Positions 62,750-64,000 of a stretch of 64,000 nucleotides of DNA are shown here, piece after piece. The notes below the pieces were generated by a model. It did not search any database, was not told the origin of the DNA, and saw nothing but the letters and a program-made list of their open reading frames with translations. The stretch lies in the NCBI RefSeq assembly GCF_039555335.1, contig NC_092635.1, positions 68,670,058-68,734,057 on the forward strand, given 5' to 3'. Positions within the stretch are counted from its first letter, which is position 1. Each line of letters starts with the position of its first letter. The stretch is from Amphiura filiformis (Eukaryota > Echinodermata > Ophiuroidea > Amphilepidida > Amphiuridae). A program made the translations under genes and the position numbers.

Positions 62750-63500
62750 TACACGCGTGCACAATTGTGTTAACAAGCGTTCGCAAATGTTTGAAAGCAC
62801 GCACTCATGTTTACAAGTGTTCATGGGTACGCTTGCATTACATTGCCGCACGCACGCGACGTTAGAAGTGTTTGCGAATACGCATGCGCGCGTTCGCAAT
62901 TGTTTATGGGTACGCATGCACATGTTCAAGTCTTTATAGGTACGCACATGCGTTTGCAAGTTATTGCGGTACGCACGCGCGTTCGCAAGTGTTTGCAAGT
63001 ATACACATAATGCATACACAAGTGTTTGCAAGTACAAACGCACGTTCTCAAGTGTTTGGGAGTATACGCATGCACGTTCGCAAGTGTGTGCGTGAATACA
63101 CTCGTTCTCAAGTGTTTATGCGTACGCATGCACGTTCGCAAGTGTTTGCAAGTACGCAAGCGTATGCGCAAGTGTTTACGGGTACGCACACGCATGCGCA
63201 AGTGTTGATGGGTACGCACTTGTGTTCGAAAGTTATTGCGTACGCACGCTGCAGCGTGCGTTACGCAATCGAGTTTGCAAGTGTTTTCGAGTACGCATGC
63301 TCGTTCGCGAAGTGTTTATGGGTACGCGAAAGTTATTACGGTACGCATGCGAGTTCGCAAGTGTTTGCAAGTGCACACTCGCGTTCACAAGTGTTTATAG
63401 GTATGCACGCACATTTGCAAATTATTGAAGGTATACGTGACGCGTGCACAAGTGTTTGTGAGTACGCACACAAGTGTTTATGGGTAGGCCTACGCTTTGC
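62750..63500. repeat. Degenerate minisatellite of about 30 bp per unit (GTTCGCAAGTGTTTGCGAGT...)
   Basis: About 24 imperfect units containing TACGCATGCACGTTCGCAAG and TGTTTGCAAGTACGC, with insertions and substitutions. Alternating purine-pyrimidine steps (ACGCATGCACG) recur, a Z-DNA-prone composition. Open frames up to 231 codons arise because the unit is close to a multiple of 3. They encode repeated ARSQVFAS / KCLRVRT strings and are unlikely to be genes. Confidence 0.88.
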
Positions 63501-64000
63501 ACGCGAGTGCAAAACTGATGCCACTGCCACGAAGCGGACGGCATCAATCAATGACATAATGCCTTGAATGTGTCCGTTTGTTTGAACTTGATGTAGGATC
63601 TGGATTTGGATCTGGATAGGCAAGCAGTGAATTCTGCATCACGCTAGAGTTTTATATAGGCTAGTCGGCCTAGGCCTATGAAACATGTTGAAAAACAATT
63701 TCAATGTTTTGGATATTCGTTAGTTCTGGTCGCATGTTTACCTATAAACATCTTTCTAATCCTAGATCACCATGTTTGGACATTCAAAAGTTTAAAAATT
63801 TTTGGATTAAAATTGTAGTAGTATCGCGCCGCCCAACACTTTTCCAGAACGGATATTGCCCAATGTACATCAGTAAGCAAAAGGAGTTTATGCGTATTAT
63901 GCGTGTGACGAACATAAACTTGAGGCCTAAATTTGCAAATAAAACAGGTTAGTAAACATTTAAATTTTCTTTAAAGGTCTACTTGACTTTTGGACACATT
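63501..64000. other. Window end, nothing recognised
   Basis: AT-rich, no conserved exon. The missing first DUF1295 exon is not visible here on the minus strand. Confidence 0.35.

Noticed and set aside
62872-63567. 231-codon ORF as a possible gene
   Set aside because: Its protein is an imperfect repeat of the minisatellite unit, with overlapping open frames in several registers. It has no start context or splice signals.

Overview
This is a eukaryotic, animal-type genomic window. It is AT-rich, with multi-exon genes, GT-AG introns and very dense transposon-derived repeats. Three protein-coding genes can be supported, all split by introns. The left part holds the 5' end of a phosphatidylinositol 5-phosphate 4-kinase gene (PIP4K2, minus strand). 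The centre holds a nine-exon gene on the plus strand for a protein of about 1,009 residues with two C2H2 zinc fingers and a C-terminal PHD finger. The right part holds the 3' portion of a DUF1295 / steroid 5-alpha-reductase-like membrane protein gene (minus strand). An animal PIP4K2, an almost intact DIRS-type retrotransposon and many MITEs suggest a marine invertebrate, perhaps an echinoderm or hemichordate. The lineage is an inference and is not proven by the sequence.

Layout. 1-20,005 is most simply read as part of a very long PIP4K2 intron 2. It carries a DIRS element of about 7.06 kb (2,346-9,406, coding on the minus strand, visibly GC-rich), a foldback element of about 1.8 kb with 23-bp tandem arrays in its inverted ends (11,647-13,467), several TA-flanked MITEs and a 64-bp satellite-like array next to PIP4K2 exon 2 (18,953-19,965). 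PIP4K2 exon 2 is at 20,006-20,103 and exon 1, with the ATG, at 22,343-22,456. 22,457-32,548 is the head-to-head intergenic region, or contains unseen 5' UTR exons, and is full of palindromic MITEs.

The C2H2/PHD gene occupies 32,549-45,545. Every splice junction keeps phase through nine coding exons. Its intron after exon 6 starts with a 138-bp tandem array that repeats the 3' part of that exon together with its splice donor. This gives five potential 63-nt in-frame cassette exons and is the most unusual feature of the window. 45,546-56,643 is a tail-to-tail intergenic region with hAT, TTAA and TA-flanked MITEs, two nested insertions and a 2.8-kb palindromic composite element. The DUF1295 gene lies at 56,644-60,700 on the minus strand, and its first exon or exons lie outside the recognised sequence. 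60,745-64,000 holds a hAT MITE with an 8-bp target duplication, other inverted repeats and a degenerate minisatellite of about 30 bp per unit with alternating purine/pyrimidine stretches.

The three genes have no evident functional link: a phosphoinositide kinase, a putative chromatin or DNA-binding factor and a putative membrane reductase. The dominant biology of the window is transposon activity, shown by at least ten repeat families with recognisable termini, several of them nested or abutting.
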